A stretch of DNA of 64,000 nucleotides, from positions 721,923 through 785,922 of the forward strand of contig NZ_JAALLT010000004.1 in the NCBI RefSeq assembly GCF_011059145.1. The letters are read 5' to 3'. The position numbers were made by a program, and so were the translations under genes. The stretch comes from Halalkalibaculum roseum (lineage in GTDB: Bacteria; Bacteroidota; Rhodothermia; Balneolales; Balneolaceae). The notes beneath the pieces are model-generated. The model ran no database searches. It was not told the origin of the DNA and saw only the letters and a list, made by a program, of their open reading frames with translations. Below, in pieces: positions 53,504-62,028 of this stretch (positions within the stretch are counted from its first letter, which is position 1; each line of letters opens with the position of its first letter).

Positions 53504-55870
53504 ATGATTGACAAAACCGTAAAGCATTACACCATTAGCGAGAAGCTTGGAGAAGGGGGTATGGGTGTGGTATATAAGGCGCATGATACCAAGCTCGATC
53601 GTACGGTTGCCCTTAAATTCCTGCCTCCTGAACTCTCTGCCTCAGAAGAGAGTAACAGGCGTTTTTTAAATGAAGCAAAAGCGGCTTCGGCTCTGCATCA
53701 CAACAATACCTGCACTATTTTTGAAATTGATGAAACGGAAGAGGGTCAGCTCTACATCGTCATGCCTGCCTACGACGGGAAACCACTGGATGTACTTATC
53801 GAAGAAGAGGGACCTTTACCCATTGAAAGAGCTTTAGATATTGCTATTCAGATAGGGGAAGGATTAAAAGCGGCCCACGAACAAGGCATCATCCACCGGG
53901 ACATCAAAAGCGGGAATATTCAGATCACCGGGGACGGCCAGGCTGTCATCATGGATTTTGGTCTCGCGCGTAGGAGAGATATTTCCAAACTGACACAAAC
54001 GGGTCAGACCCCGGGAACCGTCCCATATATGTCGCCGGAGCAGGCAACGGGTGAAGATGTTGACCGGCAAACGGACATTTGGTCCTTAGGCGTGGTTTTA
54101 TATGAAATGCTGTCCGGGAAAAGTCCCTTTCCCAGCGAGTATGCCCAGGCGATCATCTATTCCATTCTCAATGAAGATCCTGAGCCTCTGAATGAGCTGA
54201 ATCAGGATATTCCAAGGGAACTGGCGAATGTGGTTCAAAAAGCGATGGCAAAAGAGAAAGCGGAGAGGTATCAATCGGCAGGCGAACTGATAAAAGACCT
54301 CAAAGCGATAAGAGACAGAGGGAAGACCGCCGGCAGCCAGGCTGTTGATACTCAAAACTCAAATGAGAAAACGGGATTCTTCACACCTGCTAAGACAGGA
54401 GTTCTGTTACTAGCGATAACAGGTTTGTTGATTGCAGGATACTTCTTCTACAGTCAAGGTGAGACATCCGAGGTAGTGGAGCCGAGAATTGCCGTTTTGC
54501 CCTTTGAAACACTGGGAAGTAATCAAAGCAGCACCTTTACCATGGGTATTCACGGTGGACTGTTGACCCGCCTTTCCAATATTTCCGGACTCAAGGTCAC
54601 CTCCCGAACCTCCACCCTTCAATACCGCGAAAATCTAAAGCCGATACCTGAAATTGCAGAAGAACTGAATGTAGACTGGATAGTGCGCGGAGAAGTACAG
54701 GAAACCTCCGACAGGGTTCAGGTGGATGCTCGTCTGGTGTATGCTCCCGAAGATCGACAGGTTTGGGCCAACAACTACCAAAGGGTGCTGTCTGCAAATA
54801 ACCTGTTTGAAATACAGAGTGAACTGGCCCTTGAGATAACAGGCGAACTGGAGACGCGTCTTTCTGCGGATGAAAAGAGCCGCGTGGAACGGAAACCAAC
54901 CGAAAACCTGAATGCCCTTAGACTTTTTATAGAAGGTATGGGCTTGCTGGAACAGCGTACACCTGATGCGGTACTTGCATCCGTTGATTATTTCATGAAG
55001 GCCATCGAAGAAGATCCCGAATATGCACCCGCCTGGGCCGTGCTGGGTGAAGCTTTGATTTATATCGATTTTTACAAATACGATACAATGGATAATTATA
55101 GCGTTACGCCTCGAGAAGCCACAGACAGAGCCCTTAGTTTGAATCCTGATCTGGCGGAGGCTCATGCCTCTCAGGGCATACTCTTTTATACTCAGAAAAG
55201 GGGGACTCAGGCCGTTGAAGAACTCGAGCGAGCCATAGAGCTTCAGCCCAGTCTGGAGACGGCACAGAACTGGCTTGGCTTTGTCTATCTCCTTGTAGGA
55301 GAACCCGAAGAAGCCATTATTCATGCCAAGCGAGCTATTGAGCTTAACCCTTTAGCCCCGGCAAGCCATCTCTATCCTTCGCTAAGCTACCTGGCTTTGG
55401 GCAATGAAGCAGAAGCATTGCGCGAGGTTCGTCGAGCCAAAGAAATTCAGCCCGAATGGGGAGAGATATATGCTTTTGAAGGGGTGATGCTCTACCATAA
55501 CCAACGCTATGAGGAGGCGCTGGAAGCCCTGGCTAGAGCTGATAGCCTCATCGGAAGAGAAGCCCAGTCTGTCTGGCTACCGGACGTAGCTACAATAACA
55601 GCGCTCACGAGGCGGGCTCTTGGCCAAGAGATGAACAGTGGAGGTGTTTCCGGGGAGGAGGCATCAGGAATTAATCCATTCTGGATAGGAATTCAACAAG
55701 CTGCTAGAAATGACAGGGAGGCAGCCTTGGCTTCCTTTAATGAGATCGAACAGTTCAGCATGTGGCCCAATCTTTCACTTAGGTATTACTTCCCTGACAT
55801 ACTTGGACCGCTACGTTCGGACGAACAATATAGGGAGGTGCTGGATCGGATGAACAGGCAATGGGAGTAG
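53504..55870 (+). CDS. Ser/Thr protein kinase with TolB-like domain and TPR repeats
   Basis: 788 residues. Hanks-type kinase domain at about 8-270: glycine loop GEGGMGVVYK (16-25), K38, catalytic H131-R132-D133 with K135 and N138, D151-F-G. A single membrane helix at about 297-318 (LLLAITGLLIAGYFFYS) follows, so the kinase is cytoplasmic and the rest is periplasmic. A TolB/FlgO-like domain (IAVLPFE, then LKVTSRTST) covers about 330-460 and TPRs about 475-780. The same C-terminal architecture is found in the cyclase at 3335 and the kinase at 62029, which points to one sensing module used three ways. Target proteins unknown; anti-sigma or STAS proteins are plausible. Confidence 0.93.
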   Translation: MIDKTVKHYTISEKLGEGGMGVVYKAHDTKLDRTVALKFLPPELSASEESNRRFLNEAKAASALHHNNTCTIFEIDETEEGQLYIVMPAYDGKPLDVLIEEEGPLPIERALDIAIQIGEGLKAAHEQGIIHRDIKSGNIQITGDGQAVIMDFGLARRRDISKLTQTGQTPGTVPYMSPEQATGEDVDRQTDIWSLGVVLYEMLSGKSPFPSEYAQAIIYSILNEDPEPLNELNQDIPRELANVVQKAMAKEKAERYQSAGELIKDLKAIRDRGKTAGSQAVDTQNSNEKTGFFTPAKTGVLLLAITGLLIAGYFFYSQGETSEVVEPRIAVLPFETLGSNQSSTFTMGIHGGLLTRLSNISGLKVTSRTSTLQYRENLKPIPEIAEELNVDWIVRGEVQETSDRVQVDARLVYAPEDRQVWANNYQRVLSANNLFEIQSELALEITGELETRLSADEKSRVERKPTENLNALRLFIEGMGLLEQRTPDAVLASVDYFMKAIEEDPEYAPAWAVLGEALIYIDFYKYDTMDNYSVTPREATDRALSLNPDLAEAHASQGILFYTQKRGTQAVEELERAIELQPSLETAQNWLGFVYLLVGEPEEAIIHAKRAIELNPLAPASHLYPSLSYLALGNEAEALREVRRAKEIQPEWGEIYAFEGVMLYHNQRYEEALEALARADSLIGREAQSVWLPDVATITALTRRALGQEMNSGGVSGEEASGINPFWIGIQQAARNDREAALASFNEIEQFSMWPNLSLRYYFPDILGPLRSDEQYREVLDRMNRQWE

Positions 55871-55890
55871 AGATTTTATTCAAAATAAAA

Positions 55891-55912
55891 GGACTTGGCT
55901 TCAGCCAAGTCC
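55891..55912. terminator. Bidirectional terminator between kinase and AhpD-like gene
   Basis: 10-bp stem GGACTTGGCT / AGCCAAGTCC with a 2-base loop, T-rich on both sides (CTCGTTTTATTT downstream, AAAATAAAA upstream). Confidence 0.85.
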
Positions 55913-55939
55913 CTCGTTTTATTTACTTTTTAATTTGTA

Positions 55940-56497
55940 CTAAGCGGTTGCAAATTCAAGCTTATCGGGTTGAAAAGCTTCGTCCAGCGGCGTATCAGCC
56001 AGATGATTAGTGTAATTGCTTATTGTTTTCAGTGCCACGATGAGATTTACTTCCAGGGCCTGCTGTTTGGTATAGCCTGCCTCCAGGAAGCTTTCCAGAT
56101 CATTTTCGCTGATAAATCCTCTTTCTGCTACTACTTTTCTCACAAAGCTTACTAAAGTATTGAGCTTGGGATTTACCAGGGTTTCTTCTTTGCGTACTGA
56201 CTCAACTACCGATTCATCAACATTCAGCTGATTCTTTAAGATGGTTGAGTGTACAGCAGTGCAATAGTGGCACTTGTTTTCTACACTTACTGCAAGGATA
56301 GCCAGCTGTTGTTCAATCTCGCTGAAACTGGTCTTGCCTACAATATCGTTTAACTGTAGGTAGCCTTCAAGGAGTGCAGGTGACTCGGCAAACTCTCCAA
56401 GTAGGTTTGGCAAAAATCCAAACTTATCCTTGGCTGCATCCAGCAGAGGTTTTGATTCTTCAGGTGCATTTTCGGTTGTATAAATTGTGAAGTTCAT
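55940..56497 (-). CDS. AhpD-like carboxymuconolactone decarboxylase-family peroxidase
   Basis: 185 residues, CMD/AhpD fold. The CxxC with proton-relay His is CHYCTAVH, as in alkylhydroperoxidases. The KFGFLPNLLGEFAESPALLEGY start is the usual first helix. It reduces peroxides or acts as a reductase partner of AhpC-like proteins in the cytoplasm. It lies 54 bp downstream of the membrane gene at 56551-57000 and an AraC regulator, all on the minus strand, likely one regulated unit. Confidence 0.93.
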   Translation of the reverse strand: MNFTIYTTENAPEESKPLLDAAKDKFGFLPNLLGEFAESPALLEGYLQLNDIVGKTSFSEIEQQLAILAVSVENKCHYCTAVHSTILKNQLNVDESVVESVRKEETLVNPKLNTLVSFVRKVVAERGFISENDLESFLEAGYTKQQALEVNLIVALKTISNYTNHLADTPLDEAFQPDKLEFATA

Positions 56498-56550
56498 AAT
56501 ACGATTCGTTATTTAATTAGGTATAGTGATAGTATTGAAGTAAGATTCTG

Positions 56551-57000
56551 TTACTGATTCGTAGAAGGTTGTTTCATCGGTGTTATTTTAGACTGTATTT
56601 CGCTATTAACTATAAATATTAGCGGCAGTGCAAAAGCAAAGTGGCGTAATAAAGTTACTACCGGTGTCATTGGTGACTGATTTATGCCAGCTACACCGGC
56701 TCCAAGTAAGGGTAGCATAAATAGCCAGACCAATGCTATTGTTTCAGCGGTAACAAAAATGAAAGGCCGTAGCCAATACGGTCCCCACAGGTGAGGTGCT
56801 ATAGCGGAATAGAGAATGGCAAGAAGCACCCCGTTGCCATAATGGCCGAATATTCCGTAAACAAATCCTAATCCTGTTTTCTGCCCCAATAGACCGGGAA
56901 TGTCCCACCATTGACCTGTGAAAAGTAAGCCAACGATATCGAATAATAATGTTCCAATAACTCCTGCCAGAATTGCCTTTTTCCAGTTTAGTTTTTTCAT
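56551..57000 (-). CDS. Four-helix membrane protein of unknown function
   Basis: 149 residues with four predicted membrane helices (about 10-28, 48-68, 77-100, 115-135), ending with a short hydrophilic tail. WWDIPGLLGQKTGLGFVYG and YGNGVLLAILYS mark a conserved-looking loop. Family not recognised; possibly of the DUF6789 kind, not verified. Between the AraC and AhpD genes on the same strand. Confidence 0.75.
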   Translation of the reverse strand: MKKLNWKKAILAGVIGTLLFDIVGLLFTGQWWDIPGLLGQKTGLGFVYGIFGHYGNGVLLAILYSAIAPHLWGPYWLRPFIFVTAETIALVWLFMLPLLGAGVAGINQSPMTPVVTLLRHFAFALPLIFIVNSEIQSKITPMKQPSTNQ

Positions 57001-57114
57001 AGCATGTATAAGGTTTGTTGAAATTTCATCTTCAAACCTAAAATGTGGAGTCTGTGGCGGAATGAGAATGACAACTATTCCCTAATAGTTGTCAATTTTT
57101 CCTTTTCAATGCTG

Positions 57115-57945
57115 CTAGTTCTTTTTTCTACGGTACTGAGAAGGGGAAATACCGGTTTCTTTCTTGAAAAAGCGGCTGAAATGAGACTGATCCCGGAAAC
57201 CAAGATCGAATGCTATTTCTTTTGCCAGTTTATCGGTTTTCAGGAGTTGACGCTTACCTTCCATGGCAATTCGATGGTGAATAACTTCGAGTGGTGACCG
57301 GTGCCCTGCTGAGGCAAATACATTGGATAGGGTTTTGGGCGATTTGTGAAGCATTTCGGCATAGCTGCTTACCTGGTGATGTTCCTTGAAGTGCTGTTCA
57401 ACCAGGATATTGAATTGTCGAATCAATTCTGTACTACTATTATCCAGTTCATCTGGAAAATGCTGTTGGCGTGCAAGACGAGTACTTTTGATAATCAGCC
57501 GCTTGAGCAACATTCGCAGCATCTCTCCCTGTATCTTGTCTTTGGTATCCAATTCATCGATAAATACGCGGAAAATGGTTTCAAATTTCGGAACCTCCTC
57601 CTCATCGATACCTAGTATTGGCAGTTCTGATGACCCCCAGAAAAGCAGACCCTCGCATGAGACTTCATCATCATTTTCATGTATACAATAAAACTCTCTA
57701 TTGAATTGTAGCAAATAATAACGAGCTGATGGATTTGGGAACTCGGGCTTCTGCAGAGGGGTAAGGCAGATTAGATCATTTTTTTGCAATGTGATATTCA
57801 GTGACTCCATTTCAATACGGAAAGAATCGCCCCGGTTCCAAAGTATTTTGAAATAGTCATGAGAATTACGGTTTCTAAGCTCGTCGATATTATCAGCTAG
57901 TATCAGGCTACTGCCAAGTTCCGGCTCATGAAATGACTTTTTCAT
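57115..57945 (-). CDS. AraC-family transcriptional regulator
   Basis: 276 residues. The N-terminal half is a cupin-like ligand-sensing domain (NITLQKNDLICLTPLQ, RYYLLQFNREFY). The C-terminal AraC domain has SYAEMLHKSPKTLSNVF and LAKEIAFDLGFRDQSHFSRFFKKETGISPSQY (in parts). It likely controls the membrane-protein/AhpD pair 115 bp downstream; ligand unknown. Confidence 0.92.
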   Translation of the reverse strand: MKKSFHEPELGSSLILADNIDELRNRNSHDYFKILWNRGDSFRIEMESLNITLQKNDLICLTPLQKPEFPNPSARYYLLQFNREFYCIHENDDEVSCEGLLFWGSSELPILGIDEEEVPKFETIFRVFIDELDTKDKIQGEMLRMLLKRLIIKSTRLARQQHFPDELDNSSTELIRQFNILVEQHFKEHHQVSSYAEMLHKSPKTLSNVFASAGHRSPLEVIHHRIAMEGKRQLLKTDKLAKEIAFDLGFRDQSHFSRFFKKETGISPSQYRRKKN

Positions 57946-58097
57946 AACGGTTTAATGTGTAAACTCATCTTATTACTAAGGTACAGATACAAAAATATTT
58001 ATGTATTGGGAATTTTGAGGTTTACTGTTAATTAGTCAATTTGAGGTAGCAATTAGTCCTGTCAACTAAAACTATAATAGATGTTAAATCACGAAAT

Positions 58098-58604
58098 ATG
58101 AAATCATCAAATGAGTCAAGTAAGGCGGTTTTTATAGCTATTTTTGTTGTCGGTTATTTGTTGTTTGGGTGTACAAATAAAAATGCTTCAGATCTTACAG
58201 AACAGGAGATATCATCCTTATCTAACACTATTATGGCCCACAGTGAAGAGGCAAACAGGGCATGGCAAAGTTTGGATGCTGAAGCCTACATGAGTCATTA
58301 CAGTGAGGAAGCTGACTTTTATTTTCAGGGTTCCTATTACTCTTTTGATGAGTTTGAGGCAATAGTGCACGATTACCTGGGATCCCTGCAAACATCTACT
58401 TTAAACATGATCGATCCACATATTGAAGTTCTGGGACCGGAAGGTGCGGTGATCTCTTATAATTATAAAGGACAAAATATCGATACCACCGGAGTAGCAG
58501 ACAACACCGAAGCTGCTTTTACGGCTGTATACAAAAAGCAGGAAGGTCGATGGCTGATAGTTCAGGCTCATGAGTCAATGGTCCCGGCTGGAAACGACCA
58601 ATAG
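58098..58604 (+). CDS. NTF2-like (SnoaL/DUF4440-type) lipoprotein
   Basis: 168 residues. Signal peptide ends LLFGCTNKN, lipobox LFGC. The mature domain has the NTF2-like cone fold: ANRAWQSLDAEAYMSHYSEEADF, then GAVISYNYKGQN and EGRWLIVQAHES. Such proteins bind small ligands or catalyse dehydrations or isomerisations; specific role unknown. Monocistronic, with the STAS gene 98 bp downstream. Confidence 0.85.
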   Translation: MKSSNESSKAVFIAIFVVGYLLFGCTNKNASDLTEQEISSLSNTIMAHSEEANRAWQSLDAEAYMSHYSEEADFYFQGSYYSFDEFEAIVHDYLGSLQTSTLNMIDPHIEVLGPEGAVISYNYKGQNIDTTGVADNTEAAFTAVYKKQEGRWLIVQAHESMVPAGNDQ

Positions 58605-58702
58605 GCAGTTCGGTTTATTTTAGCTGTTTTATCTTTTACATTCTAGCACATAAAACAGATAACGTGTTTCAGTTGAATTAGCAATAGAGAGCGAGGAAAG
58701 TT

Positions 58703-59056
58703 ATGAGATATGATATTAAAGAACGCTACGACTGCGTGATCATTGAATTTAAGGGGAAGGTAATGGGTGGTCCCGATGCCACGAAGTTCAATGATGACCT
58801 GCACGACCTAATTGATGATGGAAAGACCGAAGTCATTGCCGACCTCAGCGGTGTAAGTTTTATGAATTCTTCCGGACTGGGTATTCTCATCGGGGGTTTG
58901 ACTACCATGCGTAATGCAGGCGGAGATCTGCGCATTGCTGCCGCTAGCGACAAGATCGAGAGCCTGCTGGTGGTGACCAAGCTTATTACGGTATTCGATA
59001 ACTATCGAACCGTTGAAGAGGCTGTCGAATCCTACCAGGAAGAGCAAGCCGGATAG
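58703..59056 (+). CDS. STAS-domain anti-sigma factor antagonist (second copy)
   Basis: 117 residues, paralog of the gene at 52682-53023. Ser site in FMNSSGLGILIGGL. The first 20 residues (ERYDCVIIEFKGKVMGGPD) and the central block are nearly the same in both; differences are concentrated in the helices that could choose different kinase partners. Preceded by GAGGAAAG. Confidence 0.92.
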   Translation: MRYDIKERYDCVIIEFKGKVMGGPDATKFNDDLHDLIDDGKTEVIADLSGVSFMNSSGLGILIGGLTTMRNAGGDLRIAAASDKIESLLVVTKLITVFDNYRTVEEAVESYQEEQAG

Positions 59057-59158
59057 CGATAGACCGGCAACATGCAGTAAATATTTTCTGCGCGTAATAA
59101 GGTCCGGGAAAGTTTCAATGCCTACACATTGCCAGGTGTGTAATGCTATGTTTACCTA

Positions 59159-59245
59159 CTACCGTTTGATAATAAATCTCGGAAAGCTGCCGCTTTTGCC
59201 AGGCTTTTCGAGGATCTTGTAATGAGATATGCTCTCGCCAACCAT
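59159..59245 (-). pseudogene. Fossil N-terminus of a Ser/Thr kinase
   Basis: 28-codon minus-strand frame with a GGGAGG Shine-Dalgarno 7 bases upstream of ATG 59245. The product starts MVGESISHYKILEKPGKSGS, which matches the beginning of TolB/TPR-type kinases (compare KHYTISEKLGEGGMG at 53504), but the glycine loop is broken and the frame ends after 28 codons. Nothing kinase-like follows. Probably the stub left after a deletion or rearrangement involving a kinase gene such as the one at 62029-64000. Confidence 0.55.
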
Positions 59246-59340
59246 GACAGAACCTCCCTCTTTAATCCGGTTATGTTGTAGCCTTACATGCTGACTATAT
59301 TACTCAGATACTTTTCCTCTACCTTTTTGTTATGGTAAAA

Positions 59341-59673
59341 TTAGTTTAGATGTTCGTTGCGAAATACGGCGAAACTCATCACGGTACTGGTAATGACCCG
59401 GTTTTCAAATTCAATATTCAATCCGCAGGCTGCAACCAGGTCGGTTTTTACGAATGCCCCGCCAAGGCCGCATCCGGTGATGCTCATTTGAAGCGGGCTC
59501 TCCTTCTTCCGGTCAAACCTTCCTCCCTCTACCAGGTAGGTATCGTTCTCAAGAACTCTCAGGCAGTAGGTTGAATTCCGGGTTTTAATCCGTACATGGT
59601 CGCCTGCCCGAATGTCGCTCTTATATAAGGCAGGGAGCCCATCAACCTTTTTAATTAAATTGGAGAGTTCCAT
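59341..59673 (-). CDS. Small conserved-looking beta-rich protein
   Basis: 110 residues. A KOW-like or PilZ-like small beta barrel is suggested by DHVRIKTRNSTYCLRVLEND and SITGCGLGGAFVKTDLVAACG, but no family is certain. Two Cys pairs are close together (TGCGLGG, AACGLN). Likely in the same unit as the ABM protein and the SpoIIE phosphatase, being last on the minus strand, 106 bp after the ABM stop. Confidence 0.65.
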   Translation of the reverse strand: MELSNLIKKVDGLPALYKSDIRAGDHVRIKTRNSTYCLRVLENDTYLVEGGRFDRKKESPLQMSITGCGLGGAFVKTDLVAACGLNIEFENRVITSTVMSFAVFRNEHLN

Positions 59674-59779
59674 ATTCCAATACGGTTATGTGCTGAATTT
59701 TAAATGATGTAGTAAAAGATCCCTTGTTAGCAAAGGTATAAACAATAATATACAGAAGCTATATTTCCTTGTTTCATAA

Positions 59780-60541
59780 TTAGGTGAATCTTTTACCGGT
59801 GACCAGAGTGAACTTACTGACATCAATATCACGGGAGCTGACCGCCACGGTTGCTTTTTCCTGTTTTTCCAGAGCCATCTTCCACTGATAGAGTTCGTCG
59901 AGGGTATGTTGAATTTTTTCGAGTAGAGATTGAAACTTTCCCAGTTTTTCGTACTGCCTCACTGATTGCAGGTCATCCCAAATTGTAAATGAGAGTATCT
60001 CATCGCCGTCTTCAGTGTTATCGATTAAAAACGAGTAACGGCACCCAGATACTTTTTTCAATTCAGGTTGAATTTCATGATAATATATTCGCTTGAAGTC
60101 TTTTTCCTTTCCGGGGACCAGGTTGAGAGAGAGCACCCTAAGGTAATTTCTGCTGATATCAATCTCTTCGGAAATAGATTTGTCATCGAGGTTGTTCAGA
60201 TTATAGCTTTTTATCCTCGGTTCCTGTTTTACCCGTTCATAATTGAGAATATGCTCTTTAGAAAGCTGAATTTTCCATTCGGAGCTCTCTTCTATGTAAG
60301 GATTTACGAGGTCTAGATTTTTTTGAAATGTGCCGGAATCAACATATTTCTGAGCATTTTTTTTGCTCTGCCAAAGGGTCAGTGAGACCAGTTGCTCCGA
60401 CTTTGAGAGGCTTTGCAGCAGTCCGGCGAACAGGCAGCCGGTTGTATCCTCTAAAACCGGAATAATTTTATCCCTGTAAGTTACTTTAAAATCATTCAGG
60501 AGTTCCGGTGCTATTTTGGCTTCAACCAATCGCATTACCAT
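59780..60541 (-). CDS. Tandem ABM-domain (antibiotic biosynthesis monooxygenase) protein
   Basis: 253 residues with two ABM ferredoxin-like modules: about 1-95 (MRLVEAKIAPELLNDFKVTY, SKSEQLVSLTLWQSKKNAQKY) and about 130-225 (LRVLSLNLVPGKEKDFKRIY, DGDEILSFTIWDDLQSVRQYE). ABM proteins are often quinol monooxygenases, heme-degrading or sensing proteins. It ends 12 bp from the SpoIIE phosphatase start-side neighbour and is presumably translated with it, so it may feed a signal to the phosphatase; inference only. Confidence 0.85.
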   Translation of the reverse strand: MVMRLVEAKIAPELLNDFKVTYRDKIIPVLEDTTGCLFAGLLQSLSKSEQLVSLTLWQSKKNAQKYVDSGTFQKNLDLVNPYIEESSEWKIQLSKEHILNYERVKQEPRIKSYNLNNLDDKSISEEIDISRNYLRVLSLNLVPGKEKDFKRIYYHEIQPELKKVSGCRYSFLIDNTEDGDEILSFTIWDDLQSVRQYEKLGKFQSLLEKIQHTLDELYQWKMALEKQEKATVAVSSRDIDVSKFTLVTGKRFT

Positions 60542-60553
60542 AATCGGGAAGAT

Positions 60554-61876
60554 TTAGGGATTCCGTGAAAGAACTACCATGGTCATATCATCAAAGGGTT
60601 CCTGGTTTGCATTATGTTCTAGACTTGCATCAAAGATATTGTTCATAAGCTCATTACCGCTCTTATCTTTTTCATTCATCAAAAGTCTTTGCAGTTTTTC
60701 CTCACCGAACCGATCATCCTGTTCATTACGGCTGTCAATGATTCCATCGGAAAATATGACCAGTTTTTCGCCGTGATTGAGTGTGACCGTATATTCTTCG
60801 TACTCTTGGTTATCCATCACTCCCAGGGGCAGACCGCCACTCTTCAAGCGGGAAAAACCATCATCAGGGTGCAGCACGAAAGGGTACTCGTGTCCCCCGC
60901 TAGAATAGCGGAAGGTGTGAGAGGAGGTATCCAGAATTCCCAGGAAAAAGGTTACAAACTTTTCGGCATCGGTACTTTGGAAAAACTGCCGGTTGGCATT
61001 TTTTAGCAGATCTGCAGGCGAAGGCTGATAGAGCACTTGTCCCCGCAGCATGGCCTGCAGATTCGACATCAATAGGGATGCGGGCATTCCTTTTCCGCTC
61101 ACGTCACCCAAACAGATGACCCATTTTTGGTCATCCAGTGGGAAAAAGTCATAGTAGTCCCCTCCTACCGAACGGGCGGTTATATTTCGACCACAGAGCT
61201 CGTAACCTTCAACTTGAGGTTCTTCATCAGGCAGCAGCTTTTGCTGTATTTTTGCTGCAAGCTCCACCTCATGTCGCATCTTTTTTAAAGCCTCTTCCTC
61301 CTCATGAAGACGTGCATTTTCGAGTACCTGCGCCGACTGGGTAGCGATGATAGAAAGCAAACGCCGGTCCTGATCGGTAAATGCTTCTCCTTCACTTTTA
61401 TTGTAGATGGTTAGAATGCCGATCAGTTTGGACCGGATCATCAGCGGTGCCGACAGCAGGGAGTGGATCGATTCTTCCCACTCGACATTTTGAAAACGGC
61501 TATCCTCTTTAGGGTCATTTACGGTGAGCGGTTTTTTGTTGATCTGCATCCAACCTAGCAGATTACGATTGAGATGCACGGCAGAGTGCGATTTGGAGCT
61601 GACCATGCTTCTGACGAGTGTTTTGGCTGTATCCTGTCTGTCCTCGTCAACCAGCGTAATGTCGCCTTGCTCCGCTCCGATCGATCGTATCGATCGGCCA
61701 ATAATTGTACGCATAATCTCGTTGCTGTCCACGCTGCCGCCGATGTCGAGGGCAAGCTCATTCAGCGTAGACAGTTCATCAACCGCTCTCCGGAGCCGGT
61801 CATTCTTATCGGTAAGTTGCTTTATCTCTTTTTTGAGCTCCTCAACTTTATCCCTTTGTGATATATCTGACATCAT
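60554..61876 (-). CDS. GAF-domain SpoIIE/PP2C phosphatase (RsbU-like)
   Basis: 440 residues from ATG 61876, chosen for its AAGGAG site 6 bases upstream; the ATG at 61930 adds 18 weak residues. A short coiled coil (about 5-40) leads to a GAF domain at about 45-190 (ITLVDEDRQDTAKTLVRSM, LSIIATQSAQVLENARL). The PP2C-like catalytic domain has GGDYYDFFPL and LGDVSGKGMPASLLMS and SDGIIDSRNEQDDRFGEEKL, with the metal-binding Asp residues. Typical targets are phosphorylated STAS antagonists; two are in the window, making a partner-switching cascade likely. The adjacent ABM protein may supply the trigger. Confidence 0.93.
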   Translation of the reverse strand: MMSDISQRDKVEELKKEIKQLTDKNDRLRRAVDELSTLNELALDIGGSVDSNEIMRTIIGRSIRSIGAEQGDITLVDEDRQDTAKTLVRSMVSSKSHSAVHLNRNLLGWMQINKKPLTVNDPKEDSRFQNVEWEESIHSLLSAPLMIRSKLIGILTIYNKSEGEAFTDQDRRLLSIIATQSAQVLENARLHEEEEALKKMRHEVELAAKIQQKLLPDEEPQVEGYELCGRNITARSVGGDYYDFFPLDDQKWVICLGDVSGKGMPASLLMSNLQAMLRGQVLYQPSPADLLKNANRQFFQSTDAEKFVTFFLGILDTSSHTFRYSSGGHEYPFVLHPDDGFSRLKSGGLPLGVMDNQEYEEYTVTLNHGEKLVIFSDGIIDSRNEQDDRFGEEKLQRLLMNEKDKSGNELMNNIFDASLEHNANQEPFDDMTMVVLSRNP

Positions 61877-62028
61877 TGAACTCTCCTTTACATCAAGTTC
61901 CCATGATATATTGCCAATTGAGGGAGACACCTAGCTCTCCCCATTTACTCTCTTGTGAGTAGTTGAAACGTTTTAAAAAATATGACCATATCCAAAAAAC
62001 CTAAGGTGAAACTGCATTCTAATCTTTA

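Noticed and set aside
54635..55324. 229-codon minus-strand frame
   Set aside because: Antisense to the TPR part of the kinase; shadow of a conserved gene.
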